DNA of 35,338 nt from Candidatus Methanomethylicota archaeon (GTDB taxonomy: Archaea; Thermoproteota; Methanomethylicia; Culexarchaeales; Culexarchaeaceae), in assembly GCA_020833005.1 (NCBI GenBank), contig JAJHRD010000002.1, positions 134,287 to 169,624 of the forward strand. The letters run 5' to 3'. Positions within the stretch are counted from its first letter, which is position 1; the number at the start of each line of letters is the position of its first letter. Made by a program: the position numbers and the translations under genes. Below the pieces are notes generated by a model. It made no database searches and was not told the origin of the DNA. It was given only the letters and a program-made list of their open reading frames with translations. Positions 32,989 through 35,338 of the stretch are shown one piece after another.

Positions 32989-33086
32989 GGGCCCGTAGCT
33001 CAGCATGGACAGAGCAACCTCACACAAATGAGGCTCGAACCGGCCTTCTAAGTCGGGGGTCGCGGGTTCAAATCCCGCCGGGCCCG
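32989..33086 (+). tRNA. tRNA-Arg(TCT) with a 23-nt intron at position 26/27
   Basis: Acceptor GGGCCCG (32989) pairs with CGGGCCC (33079-33085); discriminator G, and CCA is encoded at 33087-33089. Anticodon arm CCGGC-CTTCTAA-GTCGG gives anticodon TCT (one G-U pair). The segment between D-stem GAGC and the anticodon stem is 24 nt instead of one; removing 33017-33039 restores the expected single A26. T-arm GCGGGTTCAAATCCCGC is normal. First of three tandem intron-bearing tRNAs. Confidence 0.92.
33017..33039 (+). other. Non-canonical BHB intron (26/27) in tRNA-Arg(TCT)
   Basis: Best fold: central helix GAG (33012-33014) with CTC (33034-33036) flanked by an A-G mismatch, 5' bulge CA|A, inner stem CCTCA/TGAGG (33018-33022 with 33029-33033), 3' bulge AA|C. 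It is a relaxed motif. A shift of the intron by one base (33016-33038) gives the same mature tRNA. Confidence 0.8.
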
Positions 33087-33141
33087 CCAAAATATGAAGA
33101 AAAAATTTAAAGAAAGCTTTATTAATAAAATATATGATAGT

Positions 33142-33272
33142 CCCGCCGTAGCTCAGTGGTAGAGCATCCGGCTGTAGCGTAATGCGCACACACGATACCC
33201 AATGGGACAATAGATGAGTGTGTGTCAGCCGTAGAAACCGGAGGGGCGCCGGTTCAAATCCGGCCGGCGGGA
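33142..33272 (+). tRNA. tRNA-Tyr(GTA) with a 59-nt intron
   Basis: Acceptor CCCGCCG (33142) pairs with CGGCGGG (33265-33271); C1-G72 with discriminator A is the archaeal tyrosine identity pair. CCA is encoded at 33273-33275. The spliced anticodon arm is TCCGG-CTGTAGA-CCGGA, anticodon GTA. The intron is 33178-33236. D-arm and T-arm (GCCGGTTCAAATCCGGC) are normal. Confidence 0.94.
33178..33236 (+). other. Canonical (37/38) intron in tRNA-Tyr, 59 nt
   Basis: Exon CTGT (32-35) can pair with intron GTAG through two Watson-Crick and two G-U pairs; bulges AG|C and AA|A. Inside, ACACAC and GTGTGT can pair as a stem. A competing pairing of exon CGGCTG with intron CAGCCG exists and would disrupt the anticodon stem. 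Confidence 0.78.
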
Positions 33273-33289
33273 CCACTAAATTAATGTGT

Positions 33290-33407
33290 GCGGGGGTAGC
33301 CAAGCCAGGACAAAGGCGCGGGACTTAAGACCAACAAATTGAACAGGGCGTAGATGTAAGAGATCCCGTCCCGAAGGGGTTCGTGGGTTCAAATCCCACC
33401 CCCCGCA
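33290..33407 (+). tRNA. tRNA-Leu(TAA) with a 33-nt intron
   Basis: Same acceptor (GCGGGGG) and T-arm as the other leucine tRNAs, long variable arm with GTCCCGAAGGGGTT, spliced anticodon loop CTTAAGA (anticodon TAA). The intron is 33330-33362. Discriminator A at 33407, CCA not encoded. It begins 14 nt after the CCA of tRNA-Tyr, so these are one transcript. Confidence 0.94.
33330..33362 (+). other. Canonical (37/38) BHB intron in tRNA-Leu(TAA)
   Basis: Exon CTTA (32-35) pairs perfectly with intron TAAG; bulges are AG|A and AG|A. 33 nt. Confidence 0.87.
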
Positions 33408-33458
33408 TTAGTTTACAATCAAATTAACGTTCAAAGTTTCATTATGTTAAAGAGCCTA

Positions 33459-34013
33459 TTAACCCAATATTCTGATAAGTCTAATGTTTTCCAATGATAC
33501 ATTATGGTATCTAAATGTATTTATTAATGAATAATAAAAAATATTGAAGAGAGTTTCAATGGATATCCTTCTAAGTCCACGAATGTGAGAGATATTTACA
33601 CTTATCATTTCATTGGTAATGGGTCTTATTGAGAGAATGTAACTATCAGACCAGCAGTATTTTTTAACATTTTTTTCAAAATAATAATATTTTATTTTAA
33701 TTTCGGTAAATATATTACTACCATATTTTAGATTTTCTGAAAGTATTTTTTTATGTTTTTCATGGTTTTTCTGAAATTTTATTTCAAATGAATCACCATA
33801 TATATAAGTAATAATTATTTGCGCAACTCCAGAGACTTCATAATTTTTATCAGAAACAGAAAGAGAGATGTTTTTTGAAAGACCGTTTAGTGAAAGTAAA
33901 CTTTCTATTATAAAATTTTTTAATAAATCGTTTGTATTTTTTGCTTCTATATAGCATGAAAAGTGATAATGCTTAGGTATAATAGTCTTCCGCATATGTG
34001 ATGCACCAATCAC
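33459..34013 (-). CDS. Hypothetical protein, very AT-rich
   Basis: 184 residues, rich in Ile, Ser, Tyr, Asn and Lys. No domain recognised. The composition is soluble; pattern of alternating beta segments (SGVAQIIITYIYGDSFEIKF, EIKIKYYYFEKN) followed by a helical C terminus. It overlaps the end of the upstream zinc-ribbon gene by 4 nt, so the two are co-transcribed and probably linked in function. Its base composition is more AT-rich than the rest of the window. The start may be ATG at 33995 (M-R-K-T) instead. Function unknown. Confidence 0.6.
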   Translation of the reverse strand: MIGASHMRKTIIPKHYHFSCYIEAKNTNDLLKNFIIESLLSLNGLSKNISLSVSDKNYEVSGVAQIIITYIYGDSFEIKFQKNHEKHKKILSENLKYGSNIFTEIKIKYYYFEKNVKKYCWSDSYILSIRPITNEMISVNISHIRGLRRISIETLFNIFYYSLINTFRYHNVSLENIRLIRILG

Positions 34014-34396
34014 TGTAATTCTTTTAGTATACGAATAAGTCTTTCAATCATCGAGAGGAGATGATCAATTTTATCAGGGTCATTCGTGTTATCAATCTCT
34101 TCTAACATTACGTTAATTTTGCTGTATATTTTCTCTTTAATTTTTTCAATAGATGCCTTAAGTTCAAATTTACTTTCAATATTTTTCTTTGTATATTCAA
34201 TTTTAATATCTGTTTCATTTTGCAACAAAACTCTACGTTTACATGAAGGACATATTATTGTTCCATTTTTTAGCTTAAATAACGGGACTTTGCATTCAGG
34301 GCATATATATGATAGCATAGTTGCACCTTCCTTTAATAATTCCGCCATCTCCTTGACTTTTTTATCACTATTTTCACTGTCACCCAATAGATACAC
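34010..34396 (-). CDS. Zinc-ribbon protein of the Sjogren/scleroderma autoantigen 1 (ZNRD2) family
   Basis: About 128 residues. KVKEMAELLKEGATMLSYICPECKVPLFKLKNGTIICPSCKR is the family signature: a short helix followed by a four-cysteine zinc ribbon (CPEC and CPSC). A coiled-coil-like C-terminal helix (about residues 80-128, Ile/Leu/Glu/Lys rich) follows. Cellular role in archaea is unknown. The frame opens at 34483, but that part overlaps the divergent UPF0147 gene; GTG at 34396 (or TTG at 34399) lies about 30 nt from a TATA-like ATTTATAATT (34421-34430) and gives a family-like start. Confidence 0.78.
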   Translation of the reverse strand: MYLLGDSENSDKKVKEMAELLKEGATMLSYICPECKVPLFKLKNGTIICPSCKRRVLLQNETDIKIEYTKKNIESKFELKASIEKIKEKIYSKINVMLEEIDNTNDPDKIDHLLSMIERLIRILKELQ

Positions 34397-34469
34397 CAAA
34401 TAAATATTTATTGAAGATACAATTATAAATTTGTCAGTTATATTATGCATATACTGATGGTGACCACAT

Positions 34470-34724
34470 ATGCTCGAGAGCAAAGTTCAGCAGGCTATAG
34501 CATTGTTACAGTCAATAGTAAATGATACAGGAGTCCCGAGAAATATTAGAGGTGCTGCAAACAATGCCATAAAAATGTTACAAAATGAAAAACTAAGTTT
34601 AGGAGTTAGGGCTGCTAACGCTATTAATATATTGGAAGATATATCACAAGACCCGAATATGCCGCTTCATACAAGAGTCAGGTTATGGAGCATAATATCT
34701 GTGCTGGAAACAATAAAAGATTAA
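34470..34724 (+). CDS. UPF0147 family protein
   Basis: 84 residues, all-helical. [19 protein letters not shown] and [22 protein letters not shown] are the conserved archaeal UPF0147 blocks; the two halves look like repeats of one helical hairpin (each has an [16 protein letters not shown]-type turn). Function unknown. ATG at 34470 has GGTGA six bases upstream. Lies next to tRNA-Asn and tRNA-Met. Confidence 0.9.
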   Translation: MLESKVQQAIALLQSIVNDTGVPRNIRGAANNAIKMLQNEKLSLGVRAANAINILEDISQDPNMPLHTRVRLWSIISVLETIKD

Positions 34725-34760
34725 AATAATTGATTAAGAAAATTATTAAGATTGGAGCTT

Positions 34761-34834
34761 GCCGGGGTAGCTCAGCATGGAAGAGCGGCGGGCTGTTAAC
34801 CCGTTGGTCGCAGGTTCGAGTCCTGCCCCCGGCG
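34761..34834 (+). tRNA. tRNA-Asn(GTT)
   Basis: 74 nt, acceptor GCCGGGG/CCCCGGC, anticodon arm CGGG-CTGTTAA-CCCG (anticodon GTT), T-arm GCAGGTTCGAGTCCTGC, discriminator G. No intron and no encoded CCA. Confidence 0.96.
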
Positions 34835-34888
34835 CTATAAATAAACAAAATTATTTAAATAGAAAACTCAGAAATAGTAAATGCTATA

Positions 34889-34963
<75 letters not shown>

Positions 34964-35037
34964 GATTTATTAAATTCAATTGCTCTAAAAGTAAAAAATA
35001 AATAAGAGGAATTTATGGATATGGTTAGGTGAGAGTA

Positions 35038-35338
35038 ATGACTGCTTATGGTGGCCAACCAGTATTATTACTTAAGGAGGGAACCTCAAGAACTGTTGGC
35101 AGAGACGCTTTAAGAGCTAATATTATGGCTGCAAGAATATTAGCCGAAACTGTTAGAACCTCTCTTGGTCCTAAGGGTATGGATAAGATGCTTGTTGATA
35201 GTTTTGGCGATATTACTATAACTAATGATGGTGCTACTATTCTTAAGGAGATGGATGTTCAGCATCCAGCTGCAAAGATGATGGTGGAAATATCGAAAGC
35301 TCAAGATGATGAAGTTGGTGACGGAACCACAACAGCAG
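35038..35338 (+). CDS. thsA: Thermosome (group II chaperonin) subunit, 3' end beyond the window
   Basis: First 100 residues. ATP-driven protein-folding chamber subunit. [22 protein letters not shown] at the N terminus, then [25 protein letters not shown] (nucleotide-binding) and DEVGDGTTT with the catalytic/phosphate-binding loop. ATG at 35038 is preceded by GGTGA. The rest of the roughly 540-residue protein lies outside the window. Subunit type (alpha or beta) cannot be decided from this part. Confidence 0.97.
   Translation, partial: MTAYGGQPVLLLKEGTSRTVGRDALRANIMAARILAETVRTSLGPKGMDKMLVDSFGDITITNDGATILKEMDVQHPAAKMMVEISKAQDDEVGDGTTTA

Noticed and set aside
32938-33303. 121-residue minus-strand frame
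   Set aside because: Lies over the tRNA-Arg and tRNA-Tyr genes; its repeated GFEPA-type motifs come from T-arm sequence.
34397-34483. N-terminal extension of the ZNRD2-like protein
   Set aside because: Overlaps the start of UPF0147 and contains the TATA-like box; the family signature starts later.

Overview
The window is a piece of an archaeal chromosome. The evidence is ribosomal proteins in archaeal order, RpoF, L21e, aIF5A, Nob1, Pus10, a thermosome, an archaeal SRP RNA, digeranylgeranylglyceryl-phosphate synthase, and tRNA introns of the bulge-helix-bulge (BHB) type. Protein genes are AT-rich, while the tRNAs and SRP RNA are very GC-rich, which suggests a thermophile. Introns outside the anticodon loop and a tRNA endonuclease-like subunit without the catalytic histidine point to the TACK side of Archaea. 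A close relative of Verstraetearchaeota, Korarchaeota or Bathyarchaeia is possible, but the lineage is an inference. No CRISPR array, transposase or prophage was seen. Gene density is high, with many 1-30 nt overlaps.

Layout. 1-735: end of endonuclease III (nth) and an intron-bearing tRNA-Leu. 820-4941 (minus): a ribosomal cluster read as SPOUT methyltransferase, rpl3, rpl4, rpl23, rpl2 and a small TRAM protein; it stops there instead of continuing into rps19. 4985-6972 (minus): archease and the tRNA ligase rtcB. 7033-7516 (plus): tRNA-Ser with a D-arm intron and the SRP RNA. 7522-10710: a tRNA thiolase, a site-2 membrane protease, a nucleotidyltransferase and a small membrane protein. 10720-17492 (minus): an information-processing block (trmJ, a HemK-like methylase, ksgA, DUF655, rpoF, rpl21e, pus10, trmY, srp54). 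17588-22634: dph6, an MTA/SAH deaminase, aIF5A, nadK, nob1 and an NSUN6-like methylase.

22667-27945 (minus) is a compact six-gene unit: 2-oxoacid:ferredoxin oxidoreductase korA-korB-korC followed directly by the Mvh-type NiFe hydrogenase genes mvhD-mvhG-mvhA, with no heterodisulfide reductase genes. Beyond it lie tRNA-Leu(CAA), mtnA with a hydrogenase maturation protease (minus), and endA-like, DGGGP synthase, hisS and an orphan gene (plus). 32989-34963 carries five tRNAs (Arg, Tyr and Leu with introns; Asn and Met without), two unknown or poorly known minus genes and a UPF0147 gene. The window ends inside a thermosome gene.

How the genes work together. The strongest theme is tRNA maturation: five of eight tRNAs carry introns, two of them at non-canonical sites (D-arm and 26/27). 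The same window encodes an endonuclease subunit, the ligase RtcB and its activator archease, plus several tRNA-modifying enzymes (Pus10, TrmY, TrmJ, NSUN6-like, thiolase). The second theme is the kor-mvh operon, which may couple 2-oxoacid oxidation or reductive carboxylation to H2.
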